NCBI GenBank assembly: GCA_011037195.1
Contig: JAAEAF010002627.1
Span: forward strand, 17,035 to 81,034
Reading direction: 5' to 3'
From: Triatoma infestans
Lineage: Eukaryota; Arthropoda; Insecta; Hemiptera; Reduviidae
DNA length: 64,000 bases
The position numbers and the translations under genes are program-made. Numbering within the stretch: the first letter of the stretch is position 1; each line of letters opens with the position of its first letter. Below are positions 43,771 through 55,439 of this stretch, piece after piece. Below the pieces are notes generated by a model. It did not search any database. It was not told where the DNA came from and saw only the letters and a program-made list of their open reading frames with translations.

Positions 43771-44276
43771 GATAGAATAAAATTTTATGGAATTTATATG
43801 CTTTTTAATGATTTGTTTGCTATAGATAAATAATAAGTATGTGGAGTTTGATGGTAAGAATAGTTGTTCTACTTCCATCTAGCCGCGGATTTGATGGGAA
43901 TAGTTATTTCAGAAGTTTAAACACTAATTGGTTTAGAAAGATGAGCAGCCAACTTCTTTTGAGGCAGCATTTTGATTTAGTTTTAAGAGTGAATTAATTT
44001 ATGGTTGAGATTCCCGGCACCATTTGTTATATTTGCGATATATTCTGAATATTAATTACAATTAAACTATGTGACGTTTAATATATAGTTTTGCTCATGT
44101 TAATGCCAATTTCCTTGTAGAGAGTTAGGTGTTACGCGGTATTAGTGGGAGTGATTAACGATGTCTTGTTTGCCACCCCTCTGGCACTAGAATTGTGTGT
44201 ACAACCTCAATCATTACAGCAGGTGCAACAGTGTACATCAGACTATGCTTCAGCGTAAATACGAAAGGATACATAA
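43771..44276. other. AT-rich stretch with no recognised feature
   Basis: No repeat copy or coding relic could be supported. Confidence 0.5.
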
Positions 44277-45370
44277 TGGCGATTTTTTGGGGATGTGTTA
44301 AGGACGTTTCCCACGGCCGGGATTGAGGTCATTCTCAATCTCAAACCGCTCCACCTAATGGTAGAAAGGATCTCTAGGGTGGGAGTGGGGGGATTTGGGC
44401 TAAGCTCTAGGGAGCGGACGTTTCCTTCTGTCGGCTCCCTCCCCTGGAACCTTCCTAGAGATAGTATGACTAAGAAATATAGTTTTGTTTGGAATTTTTC
44501 TACGAAACTAAGTACGAAAAGCGAGTGGAACGAAGGATCCGCCCTCGCTAGTATTAGCATGTATGCCACTAAGTGGTATACAGATGCGTCTAAGACCCTC
44601 GAAGGAACCGGGGCAGGAGTGTTTGGGCCTAGAACCAAACACTCGGAAATTCACGCTGTTGGAAGGTGCGTTCAATTGAACCTTTACAGAGGATATTGGA
44701 ATCAGACGTTAGTTATCCTATCTGATAGCCAGGCGGCCATTAAAGCACTGAGTTCTCATGTTATCAGTTCTAAAATGGTATGGGAATGCCTAGGTAAGCT
44801 TAATTGACCTAGGCAGATGAATTAAACCGGCCCAATATTGGGTGCCGGCACATGTCGGCGTGGAAGGTAATGAGGTAGCTGACACCCTGGCAAAAGAAGG
44901 CGCTGTATTGGGCCGGAGCCCTTTTGTGGAGTCAGTGACCAAGTGTACTCTTAGAAGAAATCAAGAAGGAGTAGGTGGCGAAAAGAGCTCGTCTGTCTGG
45001 GTGGTTATAACCAGGATAGTTCGAAAGCTTGCATCAGTCTGATTAAGAACAGGATCCGTATTCTTACGGGATTCCTTACGGGGCATTACAGACTCAGGGG
45101 ACACCTGAAGAAGATTGGCCTAGAAGATGATGGCAATGCAGATTCTGTGGAGAGATGGAGGAAACTCCGATGCATCTCCTCACAGACTGTGATGCGGTCA
45201 TTCAAAGAAGATTTAGTAGTCTGGGTCGTTACCAGCTAGGGGAGGAGAAAGTACCTACCCTAGAATCTTCCAGGATTTTGGGATTCCTTAGGGAGCTCAA
45301 CCTGGGGGGGGGGGTGCTGTAGATGAGCAGCTCATCTTCGGCACCAGAGGGGGTAGCAATAATCAAACAA
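44277..45370 (+). pseudogene. LINE family 3, RNase H and C-terminus, frameshifted
   Basis: The open frame 44295-44807 contains KWYTDASKTLEGTGAGVFGP (first RNase H Asp), SEIHAVGRCVQLN (Glu) and ILSDSQAAIKALSSHVISSK (Asp), and stops at 44807. The next frame (44842-45042) continues PAHVGVEGNEVADTLAKEGA (His and last Asp), then further pieces (IRILTGFLTGHYRLRGHLKKIGL) to about 45300. The 3' end 'cagagggggtagcaata' is at about 45357. It is distinct in sequence from families 1 and 2 and resembles R1-type RNase H of arthropod LINEs. 5'-truncated; no clear target duplication. Confidence 0.8.
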
Positions 45371-45544
45371 TGGTCGCATACAGAACCCACAAAAAAAAAA
45401 AATAGGATGTTTGCTAAACCGTGTCGCGATATGTAACACTCGTTTTGACATGGAACTACAGGATCCGCTCAGAAGCTATCAATTACATTACCCACTTTTA
45501 CTACCATGCATTGACACTAATACCTTATTTGTCAGGTAATTGAA

Positions 45545-45850
45545 AAAATTTATCACAGGACCGAAAGCCAGAGCGTTAAAAGCTTAATAAGGTCCGAGAG
45601 AGGGCCTGGCTGAGGCTTGTTGGCACCAGCTTCTCTTACACCAAAGAGGCGTACCTTAGCCAGACCAGCCCTCGCACTGACATACCACGTGCAGTGCCAA
45701 GATCTCCGCTCTTCCTCCTGACAAAACCTACATAGGCTATCCGTTGACAGGCCCATGCGTTACATGTGCTTATTTAATCTACAATGGCCAGTGATAACGC
45801 CAACTGCTATCCTTATGGCCGCCCGGCCTAAAAGCAAGAGCGTTAGTCAT
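45545..45850 (-). pseudogene. LINE family 4 (R1-like) C-terminal fragment
   Basis: On the minus strand: IAVGVITGHCRLNKHM, a stop, then MGLSTDSLCRFCQEEERRSWHC followed by RAGLAKVRLFG. This is the 'ITGH--L--H---MG----CR-C-EEEE---H--C' terminal knuckle of R1-like ORF2. One stop and one altered knuckle residue are present. It differs from families 1-3 in spacing and residues. Confidence 0.65.
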
Positions 45851-46360
45851 TGCGCAAAGCGTGAGGACAATTATGGTACATTCAAGTTATTTATTGTATA
45901 CGTATATTGAAAAGTAGTATTTATAATAATACTAATCCTAGTGTAGGGAAAAAGAAAAAAACAATTGAAAAATGAATAAGTTTTCATGAAATATTTTCCA
46001 CTTCTCCCAGAAGATCTGGTTAAAATGATCCAGAGTGAACTCATTTTTTTTTTCCCAATAAAGAGAAAAATGTTCACTCCCTCTTTCCAATGGTTTTACT
46101 TGATCGACATTTAATGACTTTCTGTTTTTAAGTACTTCGTTCAGTTTCCATGCATAAACAACATAAACATATTTTAATTTATTTTTAACTGAATTTCATT
46201 TTTGTTATTATTTTAAACTTAACAAGATTTAGTCATTAGTGTTTGTTTTTTTTGCTGGCAATTTTCAAACTTTATATTTATCAATAGTATGTAACACTTT
46301 ATCCAGATTATTTTTTATTCAAAGATAAATCCTTTATTTGTAAAGTTATAACTTTCTAGT
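45850..46360. other. AT-rich stretch with no recognised feature
   Basis: It contains poly-A/T tracts only. Confidence 0.5.
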
Positions 46361-46364
46361 ACTT

Positions 46365-47222
46365 CTAGTAATAAAGAGGGAGTATTGTAATTGTGCCAAA
46401 TTTTCGATATCGAGTTTTCACCGGAAATATACGTGTATGAATAGCTCTCCGACATTAGGTCATCTGACAAAAATTCCTGAACCGGAACTAACACTTTACA
46501 AGTTGTTGTTTTTTTTTTCACATTTTTGCGATTTTCACAAAAATAGCACCGACGATTTTCTTCAAATTTGCTGTATCAGCTAATTCAAAACATTTATTTG
46601 AAACATTTCTCTGAGTGAAAATTCTTTAAGGGCACTTTTTTGTAGTAGGAGTGGGGTTAGGTTTTCTTTCTAAAATGCTACTTCAGTTTTTTACTATACA
46701 TATTCTATCACCTAAATAATAATAATTAAAATTAAATGTGATGTTGAAATTTCGAGATTGAAAAATATTGGATGACCGGAAGTACATTTTTTACTGAAAT
46801 GTATTTTTCAGTTTTCTGGTATTTTCTCGAAAACGGCTCCAACGATTTTCTTTTTAAACTAGGAACATGAACTACACATATAAAGAGCTACAACTTTTAT
46901 TTGTAACATTTCTCCTAGTAAAGTCATTTAAGGGGCTTTTGGAGTAGAGGTGGGGTTTATGTTTTTCTCGTAAGTGCTATCATAGTTGATTATACAATTC
47001 TTACCATCCAAAACAAAATTAATTAGAAATTAATAAATGGCCAAAATTCCCAAGTTTCATGAAAATTAGTGAACTGGACGAATTAGTTTTTTGACGAAAA
47101 ATTCGTAATTAGTTTTCGACGAATTTCATTAAATTTGGTACATTAACTGTAAAATTTGTCAATTATAATTTTGAGAACTAAAGTAAGAGAAAGTTGTGGA
47201 GGTATATCACACCAGGTTTTTT
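46365..47222 (+). repeat. Repeat A copy with internal deletion
   Basis: It starts 'agtaataaagagggagtattgtaattgtg', jumps from 'ccggaaatatacg' into the first ~300-bp unit (missing the microsatellite part) and runs to 'aagtaagagaaagttgtggaggtatatcacacc'. Confidence 0.8.
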
Positions 47223-47319
47223 TTTTTTTATATAGAATTCAAAAAATACGAGTATGTTCATGTCTCGAATTACTCATAATATTCATAGATCTGCATAATT
47301 TTAAGGCACATGATTTTTT

Positions 47320-47568
47320 TTTTTTAATTTAAGGTGCAAATCAATTTCTTTTATGATCATTAGCGACGACCGGAGGCTTCCCAGTGCACTCCTGCTGGCC
47401 TCCAGGTATGGTTTTGTTTTTATAGGCCTTACTGCCTGTCCATCGGATTATGAGCTGTAGAAACTCCTAATAAAAGCAAATCAGGCTAAGGGTAGCACTG
47501 GACACTGTACTTGGGACCTCTCTTAAGAGTTCACCACGCTATTACGGAGACAATCCCTCTCCTTTCTA
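47320..47568 (-). mobile_element. tRNA-derived SINE, poly-A tail type
   Basis: It shares the tail 'ttaatttaagg(t/c)gca' with 7930-8159 and the body 'cccagtgcactcctgctggcctcc'. The tRNA-like head near 47500-47565 is decayed, with A and B boxes barely visible. Confidence 0.65.
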
Positions 47569-47639
47569 TTTATTCCTGGTGGAAAATCTGTGGCCTAATA
47601 AACTTAGAGTTTAGGAACCAGCATTGTTCCTGCACATGT

Positions 47640-48052
47640 GTTGGGTCCGCAATGCTGGATAACATCTGGTATTTTATCCGTCGCAGCATGCATATTTATA
47701 GTTTTCCTGACCAGTTTTGGATTTTCATCCATCGTCAGAGTAGAGAGTTCGTGTAGATGTAGAGGGTTCACTTCAACTTAATGTTTCTGGTACACTCACA
47801 CTTGTTGGTTGTATATATGTGGGGAGGTTACAAGGTTATGTTACTATGAGTTGTGTTTAATGACAAAGTTTAATGACAAACACAACACATAGTAATGTAA
47901 CCTTATAACCTTCCCATTTATATACCACCAACAAGTGTGATTGTAAGAGAAACATTAAGTTGAAGTTAACTGTCTACATGAACTTGGTGAATTTACGATG
48001 GATGAAAATTCGAAACCGGTCAGGAAAACTATCAGATAAAATATCAAATTTT
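47640..48052. mobile_element. Beta-family ribozyme-type foldback
   Basis: The left arm starts 'tgggtccgcaatgctggataacatctgg' (20-nt core ggtccgcaatgctggataac) and the right arm ends 'actatcagataaaatatc'. The loop (47820-47915) is a second hairpin, 'ggaggttacaaggttatgtt' against 'aaccttataaccttcc'. The left ribozyme block (47701-47745 minus) has CTGACGA and stem II intact but AAAAC in place of GAAAC. The right block (about 47988-48025) has lost the CTG of the core. Confidence 0.75.
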
Positions 48053-48094
48053 AGGAACCGATTACAAGTTAATAAAGTGCTTTGGAATTTTTCA

Positions 48095-48392
48095 AGTTAA
48101 CATCTGAGACATGTTTGTGATAGCCTGCTTCATTTTTGTGGTCACCGACGGTTTCGGGCGTTTGCCCATCTTCAGACAGTGTGATAACATAGACTTGCAC
48201 AAAGCAAATTCAGTTTACACATTCTGTGCAAGTCTAATGTTATTACACTGTCTGACAAACGCATCCCGAAGATAGGCGAACGGCCGAAACGGTCGATGAC
48301 TACAAAATGTAGCAGGCTATCACGAACATGTCTATCGGAGACATGTCGGGCTTTCCATCTCTGCGAAACCAACCACCACAGCAACAATTTTT
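48095..48392. mobile_element. Alpha-family ribozyme-type foldback
   Basis: Inverted arms share 'gatagcctgcttcattttt', 'ggtttcgggcgtttgccc', 'cttgcaca(a)agcaaattcag'. The right arm extends to 'ctgcgaaaccaaccacca'; the left arm is shorter. Left motif (48141-48176 minus): CTGAAGA, GGGC-AAAC-GCCC, GAAAC, GTC, with stem I lost. Right motif (48262-48298 plus): CATC/GATG stem I but CCGAAGA core. Confidence 0.75.
48141..48176 (-). ncRNA. Hammerhead-like motif, alpha, intact core but no stem I
   Basis: The core CTGAAGA, stem II GGGC/GCCC and GAAAC are all preserved. A deletion upstream joined the core directly to 'cactgt', so CATC is gone and the ends no longer pair. One base is also missing in the stem III loop. 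Confidence 0.4.
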
Positions 48393-48899
48393 TAAGTTAA
48401 GTTGGTCTTAATATTCAAGATATAGCATTAAAACAATTAACCTTCTACATCATAGAATTTTAAGTAAGGATTGGAGCTTAATATCAAGATTATTTGGATC
48501 TTGGCTTTAACTGAGATGTCTTCTCGTATATGCTTCTAACTGAGATGTCATGGCATCATATTAAGAAAAGATTTGTTAGATTACATATTGAGAATATTAA
48601 CGTGTTTTTTTTGTTGTTTTTTTTTTTTGGCGGTGATCTGTGCTCTTCAGACCGCCCCTAACTTCCTGAATGCTCCTAAAGGATTCTACAATTAAATCTC
48701 AACGTGCTTTTAAAATATTTTAAGAGTTATTTTATACAGGTCTATAACGATTGTTATATAAAATTTTGTTTTTAATTATTCTTAAAACATTTTATTATAT
48801 TTTGTGTAGACAGTGTCAAAGCTAAGATCTTAAGGGTAAGTTATGCTGTAGATAAGTGGATACGTAAGATAAGTGGTAGTTATGCTGTATTTATAAGGT

Positions 48900-49195
48900 C
48901 ATCACTAGAATGGAAGGAAGTTGGTATTGAGCTACGTTTTGTTTGCAGAAAGGGGAACAATATAGTATCGCTACTTGGTGAATGGACTACTATTTTTCTG
49001 ATTGATGTTTCTGCACTTCTTTGCTGTATTTTGTGATAAACATTTTCTTAACTCAAATTTAAAATTACTTAATAATTGTTCGAATATTGATGCTGCGTTA
49101 TAGGCACTAAATTTATGTTCTTTTTAAATTAAATATTCTAAACAAGACTTAGGAGACCTCCTCAGAACATCTATTTTCGGAGTAAACTCAATTTC
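48900..49195 (+). pseudogene. LINE family 1 fragment, highly decayed
   Basis: The stretch 48970-49040 translates as SLLGEWTTIF then DV-ALLCCIL, matching PLGEWATVFQAEVYAILCCIL of family 1 RNase H. Weaker matches to NLK, IDAAL-ALN and ECSK follow to about 49150. Stops are frequent. It is probably much older than the other family 1 copies. Confidence 0.55.
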
Positions 49196-49199
49196 TAAA

Positions 49200-50095
49200 A
49201 TTGTACTGCTGTGAGTAAGAGAAGTAAAAATGAGTTTCTATCTCATCATTATTTTTTTAATTTTTATACAGATATAGATTGAAATCATTCACCAAATTTA
49301 TTATCTTACATTTATATTTGGTAACATTTTTCATTAAATTTAAATAATTTTATCTATTTAATAATACTACGAGTATAATTCAAATTTAATCTATTTGGTG
49401 AATTGAATTGCTTTTAGAGATAGAGATATACAGGAATTATAATGGCTTGAAGAGTTTGAGATCTCTTCAAGTATAATCGAATTTCCTGAAACGTTTGATT
49501 GCTTTCAGTATTGGCAATTCAAAGATTACTTACTTCCCTGTTGATTAGTTCCTCTCAATGGTATCTTTAAAGTACCAAAGTTCTCTTACAAATCTATTTG
49601 CTACGAAAGAATTTTCTCTTATAAATCACAAAAGTATCGAGAAAAGTGATATTTTTTTTATTATAAATTTTTATTTAAAAAAAAAAAGAGAAAGTAATAA
49701 GCCTAATAAAAGATTTTTAATAATGTTTTATTAAACTTTTCATTGGTTTAGTTAAAAATAACAATTATTTTATTCTTGTTAATCTGTCATTACCGGAGGG
49801 TTTTTGTTAACTATTTTAATATTTGGGTTTATTGGTTTATAACAGGGTAAAAAACTTGTGGAGAAATCTAAATTGTATTGGTTAGTATATTATACTAACT
49901 TGTTGTATCACAAACCGTGTCCATTCTCTCCGTTATTTTACCCCTTAACTTCGTTAATTTTTATTCGAGTCGAACTTTCAAATAAATGTTTTAATTCTAC
50001 CTTAAGAGTTAAAGAAACTTGCCACCCATATCCTATACATTACTGAAATAACAACGGTTGATTTCTAGGACCACACTCGCTTAAATTAAAAAGGT
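49200..50095. other. AT-rich stretch with no recognised feature
   Basis: Only AT-rich sequence with A and T runs is seen. Confidence 0.55.
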
Positions 50096-50104
50096 CATGT
50101 ACTT

Positions 50105-50549
50105 TGTAGGGGTAGTGAACCCCCACCACTTATCCACGTTTTTACCTTCCTCTTACTCTAGCGGAGAGAAACAGCCCCTCTCGCACGGAGAGGAGAGGCT
50201 CGGCCAGTATATATATATATATATGAGAGAGAGACAGTCGAGGATGATTCTGTTCAATTCAGTCTTACACATAAGACATCATTCTGTTGATTCACACTCC
50301 GTACATATCATTTAGGCCATGTCAGACTGTCAGTTCAGTTCAGTACTAAACTCTAAAGTGTAATTCCTTGGCAGTCAGATATATATATATACACACATAT
50401 ATCAATTATATATCTTAAACCAAATCATAAGGTGTTTATCTATCATCATCAACAACCAACATCTCCTCACAATACCCTTACATTCTCTATAAGAGGGGCT
50501 GTTTCTCTCCACTAGAGTGGATGAGTGGTAGGGGTTCACTACCCCTACA
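50105..50549. mobile_element. 445-bp element with inverted ends and TACTT target duplication
   Basis: It begins TGTAGGGGTAGTGAACCCC and ends GGGGTTCACTACCCCTACA. About 70 bp at each end pair imperfectly, including 'gagagaaacagcccctct'. TACTT flanks both ends (50100-50104 and 50550-50554). The interior has (AT)n and GA-rich tracts. The TG...CA ends with a 5-bp duplication fit a solo LTR; the long inverted ends fit a non-autonomous DNA transposon. I cannot decide between them. Confidence 0.75.
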
Positions 50550-50589
50550 TACTTGAACACCTCTTCAAGGTTCTTGTTCTTGAGTATAC

Positions 50590-51455
50590 AAAAAAAAAAT
50601 CTGGTGTGAAACACTCACACAACTTTCTCTTACACCAGTTTTCAAAATTGTAAATGATAAATTTTATACTTAGTGTAAAAAAATTTAATGAAATTCGTCG
50701 AAAAAAAAAAACACTGTTCAGTAAAAGCACACATCCCGTTTACTAATTTTGTTGAAACTCGGAATTTTGGCCATCTATTTATTTCTAATTAATTTTGTTT
50801 GGATAATAGTATTGCATAATCTAATATGATGGCACTTTAGAGAAAAACCTAACCCCACCGGTCCCTCAAAAGTGGCCTTAAATTAATTTTCCCAGAGAAA
50901 TGTCTTAAATAAAAGTTGTAGGATCCTTGCATGTTTAGTTTATATAAGAAGTTTCAATAAAATCGTCGAAGCTATTTTTAAAAAAATCGCGAAAAAGTGA
51001 AATCATTTAGTAAAGTAGTAAAATTAAACGCCTTTCCGGTTATCCCATTTTTTTTTTAAAGTTTGGAATTTTAACAACATATTTATTTTCTAATTAATAT
51101 TATTTAGATGACAGAACTGTTTAATAAACTGAAATAGCTCTTTAGAGGAAGCTGTAATCCCATCCTTCCCCCAAAAGTGCCCTTAAATGAATTTTCCCGG
51201 AGAAATGTTTCAAATAAAAGTTGTAGCTCTTTGTATGTGTAGTTGACGTACTAAGTTTCCAGAAATTGTTGGAGCCATTTTTGAGAAAATCGCAAAAGGT
51301 AGAAAAAAAAAAAACTAGCACAGTGGTACTTTCGGTTGAGGAAGCTAAAAAAACACTTTGTTGAATTCAGGGGACCTCGAAACGGATATTTCCGGTGAAA
51401 ACTCGATTTCGAAAATTTGACACAATTACAATACTTCCAGGAGTAAGAGAAAGTA
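50590..51455 (-). repeat. Repeat A, near full-length copy, minus orientation
   Basis: It reads from 'ctggtgtgaaacactcacaca' through two unit junctions ('cacatcccgtttact', 'cctttccggttatccc') to 'gatatttccggtgaaaactcg' and 'ccaggagtaagagaaagt'. The microsatellite part is deleted. Confidence 0.8.
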
Positions 51456-51459
51456 ATAA

Positions 51460-52995
51460 TAATAATAATAATAATTTTATCAAATGGTCCGTTGTGTGTA
51501 TGTATATATACTCGTATGTGAACAAAATATTTGAAGAAAGAAAAAATCCGCAGTTAATTTAATATTCCGTTGGGATCTTAACCATTGCATCCGCCATGTC
51601 TAAGGTTTCTAAAAATCTATCATTCGTTAATGCAACACAAATTTTTAAACCAGGAAATGATTAATACTCGTAATTCATCCTAACTTGGTTGTGCCTAGCC
51701 AATCAGATTGTATATAAATGCTTTACCTATATATAGAAAATTCTGAAAATTAAGAAAAGTGTTTTACAATTTTGAATATTTGAATTACTCGTAGGATAAA
51801 GTATAAATATGGTAATTATAGGATAAAGAGGCACCATTAATTGAAGTGACAGCAAATTATTTTCAGGTAATTTTAGTTATCGTTATTTTTTGAAACAAAG
51901 ATGAAGAGAATGCAAATTATGGAGTTAATATATTTTTATTAACCCTTGCTCTAAATCGATTAACTCCCCTTAGTCATTACAAAAAATTGCAACAATAATG
52001 CCTAAGCTAGTAATTAAGTTAAGCTTTTACCTGTATAAAAGTGTTTATATTAGTAGTATTTGAATATTTTTCTTTTTAACAAAATATCATATTTCCCTTA
52101 ATATATGAATACCATAACATAATATCTAATAAAATATAATATACAACTCGTTTTGTTTTGATATCATTATTAAATGGATAGAATCTGTTTAAAATCACCA
52201 CAAAGCTAAGCCAAGCTAGGGTTAATGGAAAATTTCAAATTAATTTTCACTCAGTATTAATGTAAAATTAATTGAAAACACTATGAGTGTTTTCAATTAA
52301 TTTAAAATGTAAATATAAAATAAAAATAAAATAATATTTTCTCTCATATCATCATAGGATGTATATATTGCTGCATGTACGTATATATATGATTTAAAAT
52401 CTGGTATATACTGTTTAGAATTTCATTCATTATCTCTTTTGAGCTTTTTAATTCATTTCTACTTTGATGTCGCTTGTTAACATATTTTATCAGTGAGGAG
52501 CAGCATGCTCTGGTGGAGAGTTGAGTAGTGTTTACTGGAGTGAAAACAGGGGGGAACAGCCAGTCACTCTCACTGGTACTTCATCATTAAGAGTGCTTTA
52601 AATGCACTTGTATGTTCCTTCTTTTTGAATTTATATAACAATACGTCTAAATTCATTTAATTAATTATTGAAGGCTAATATTTCTTTTTGAAAACATATT
52701 CAACTCACTACTGTAGATATTGCAATTACTTTTATTCGTCAATAAAGATTTCCTGGTTTAATTGCTTTTTTGCTTTTAAGGATTCGTACATTTGAAGTTA
52801 CAGTGTTGTTTTCTTCAGTTTTTCAAATAGGAATTGAGAAATTATGTTCAAGCTTAGGTTAAAAATAAAAAAAAAAAACAATTAAATTGCAAAGTTGTCT
52901 CTATTCAGACGGGTTACGTTCAACCACTTTAGTTGATACTGTTGTATGTAGATCCTGGCAAACTTAATTCACTCTGTGTATTTAAGTAAATATAC
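51460..52995. other. AT-rich region; one perfect hairpin
   Basis: (AAT)n at 51455-51475 follows repeat A. At 51475-51600 blocks such as 'gtgaacaaaatatttgaagaa' hint at a decayed repeat A. A perfect 18-bp hairpin lies at 52265-52303. At 52490-52590 a slightly less AT-rich patch has no identifiable content. Confidence 0.45.
52265..52303. repeat. Perfect 18-bp inverted repeat, 3-nt loop
   Basis: AAATTAATTGAAAACACT is followed by ATG and then its exact reverse complement. It is not part of any repeat family seen elsewhere in the window. Confidence 0.8.
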
Positions 52996-53010
52996 CATTC
53001 TTGTATATTA

Positions 53011-53279
53011 TTATTATTTTTTTTTTATTTGTCTGTGTGGAGGGACCAGCCCTATGCTATCCAAAGCTCTTCTGGGCCCATATAGCTACCTCAAAGTTCG
53101 CAGCCTCCTCAGTGCATTGCCGGCCTCCGGACAGTGTTCTCTCATTACAGACAACACTGGCCATCACCGGACTATAAGAGGGTCCTATGAAGAAAAAAAT
53201 CTAAGGACAGCAGCTGGACTCGAACCCGGGACCTCCGCATTGCTAATCCAGCGCGCTACCACTGAGCTAATCCCTGCCC
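53011..53279 (-). mobile_element. tRNA-derived SINE with LINE family 1-type 3' tail
   Basis: Minus strand: A box (TAGCTCAGTGGTAGCGC), B box (GGGTTCGAGTCC), standard body ('gtccggaggccggcaatgca'), then from about 53092 'aggtagctatatgggcccag', 'gctttggatagcatagggc', 'tccctcc' and an (ATA)n tail. This last part matches the 3' UTR of LINE family 1 at 33298-33352. The insertion is flanked by TTCTTGTATATTA (52998-53010) and TTCTTTGTATATTA (53280-53293), a near-perfect target duplication. The plus-strand 107-codon frame over it is not a gene. Confidence 0.85.
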
Positions 53280-53299
53280 TTCTTTGTATATTAAGTTAA

Positions 53300-53934
53300 T
53301 GTAATGACATTGCAAGGTCATAGCAATGTCAAACCTTCACAACACATAACAAAGAAAGATTAATTTATGACTAGTGGCCTAGCCGGCTACTGTCTTCAAG
53401 ACAAGGCCGCGGCCAAACAAACAAAACCAAGGGTCAATACTTTACATCAAAGCAAGCAACCGCTAAGGCTGGCCACTGACCTAAATCACTGGTCACCGAA
53501 ATAACCAAGGTCGCACACTAGGACAGATGTCTTGGTGTGAGTGTTGCTAACACTAATATATAAACTTCGCCCCATTGGAAGAGGGGATGATTATATGATT
53601 ATACTTCAGTACGTCTTCAAGATTATTATACGAGCAGCAGTTTCCGCGTCCCTATACAGTTTTTATTTATACTTATTTCCTTAGTTGTGCATCTTAGTTC
53701 ATTTATTTTAATCATTCTAAATTATTAGTTACTTATCACCTATTTTATTTCTAAGTATTTCTTGTTAATAGTTACCATTACTCACGTTTAAATTATTGTT
53801 CAAATACAGTCTATTTTTATAAATTCCGTGTTAATATTTCGAGCACTAACTTCCAAAAATCTCTAAACTAACTTCCGCCCTCTTCAAGACATCTACTACA
53901 TACCTCAGGAATCACAATAAACGATTCCACTACA
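53300..53934 (+). mobile_element. Solo LTR with TTAA target duplication
   Basis: It starts TGTAATGACATTG and ends CGATTCCACTACA; TTAA flanks at 53296-53299 and 53935-53938. It is the same family as 39123-39862, in the opposite orientation. It was inserted 3 bp beyond the target duplication of the neighbouring SINE. A TATA-like 'atatataaac' is at about 53557. Confidence 0.8.
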
Positions 53935-53939
53935 TTAAT

Positions 53940-54715
53940 AAGCTTTTATTCGTAATACTGTATGATGCAAATAACATGGTAGTTGTGTAAAATCGTTGCT
54001 TTTTATCATATCGACCTTCACTGATTCATGCTTATTAGATAATTTTCCTCAGACTGAAACAAATTCAGAAATAATTTGACTGAATGTGACAAGTATATCC
54101 GGCTTAATTAAGGACTTGATTTGCTTATACCTTACTTCTTCTTTTTTTTCTCATACAGTATTGCTTCCACCACTTGAATAACATTGTCCTACGATAGAAA
54201 TTAAAATGATTAAAATTGTTTAAAATATTTATTTATTTTATAATTTTTATTGAATATTTTACAGTTCTAGGAGAGGAATAAACGAGTAAATGAGTATGAT
54301 AAAAATACATATGACGTAATGGCCGAGAATGTTGGTCCGTGATGGTCACGCGAAAATGTTGTTTAAATGTTTATTTAAAATATAATCATTTCAAAATGGC
54401 TATAATTCATTAAAATAATTTTTGTTTAATATATTTTGCGTTTTAATCTCCCAAGATAACGAAAAATATAAAAAAGTTGTTTCTAGCCAATATATTAATC
54501 TAAATTTTGTACCTTATATTCTTAAATATATCGTTTTAATTTTCCAGTTTTAATTTTGAAGTTTATTTTGAAATTTTTTGTTTTTTAAATTTCAATTTTC
54601 ATATGTCAAATCAATTTTTGATCGATTTTATCTTTCGAAAATTGATCACTACTACTTGTAGAGTAATATGATTTGATAAAAAGTTGTAGCGCATAGATCC
54701 AGTCTCCGTACACAA
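53940..54715. other. AT-rich stretch with no recognised feature
   Basis: No supported feature. Confidence 0.5.
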
Positions 54716-54719
54716 TCAA

Positions 54720-54925
54720 CAATCTCTAGACACAAGGGTCTGGGAGAAGTTCCATTGTATAAAAGATAGATGACTCTTTACTCCACAATATTCTGTATTG
54801 AGACATGCATCTTTTGGTCAGCCACTTTTGATTCCTAAAAATTAGTATTTTAGACTGCCGACAACCTATAAAGCACAAATAAATCCACATAAGGAAGAAT
54901 GCTCTCAAGGCTGCGAAGTGTAAGT
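54720..54925 (-). pseudogene. LINE family 1 fragment (around the zinc knuckle), decayed
   Basis: On the minus strand, 'FIGCRQSKILI' then 'SIFYTMELLPDPCV' match VVGCRQSKMLIGG and LYTMGLMPDPFC of family 1, about 40 residues apart as expected. The intervening residues are poorly conserved. It ends just before the knuckle. Confidence 0.55.
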
Positions 54926-55145
54926 CATTGAGAATCAATGTTCGCCCAATATTTTGTATCTGACATAATTGTCTGTCTATTGTCTGTATCATTATATGGA
55001 AAAATTACATCACTTTTTTCTAATGATATTACAATGTGTTTTTCATTTATAATGGATTGAATTTTAGTTTCATATTGTGTTTTTGAGCTTTTTGCAGTGT
55101 GCTGGGTTGACCTGGTTTGTTGCTGCAATTTATAAAAATACTAAT

Positions 55146-55439
55146 ATAATGGAGTTGATGAGGAGAGAAATTGGGTTTTGATTAATTAGACGAGATATGA
55201 AGACACTGTTATAATATAGGTATAAGTTACACAAACTGCACTGGACTTTATAATGATTTTATAGAATAAAAGGTGGGAGTAGAAATATGACACGATGCGA
55301 TGTATGGTAGATAGATAGATGTCTAGATCTCTCACTGGCTTATATACAGGTTCCCCACTCTAGTCTGCTTAAGTGAGAGAGTACCAGAGAGAGTCTGTTT
55401 TCTCTCTGTTGGGCTTGTGCTCTCTCTCTTGCCGTTACA
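55146..55439. mobile_element. Solo LTR, long form, CTAAT target duplication
   Basis: It matches the LTR at 43310-43602 along its full length, including the outer ~50 bp ('ataatggagttgatgaggag', 'gattaattagacgagata'). CTAAT flanks both ends (55141-55145 and 55440-55444). The plus-strand end is CCGTTACA. The 79-codon frame running out of it (55373-55612) is a chance frame. Confidence 0.8.

Noticed and set aside
52976..53299. 107-codon plus-strand frame
   Set aside because: It lies antisense to the SINE with the LINE tail; its residues only reflect that sequence.
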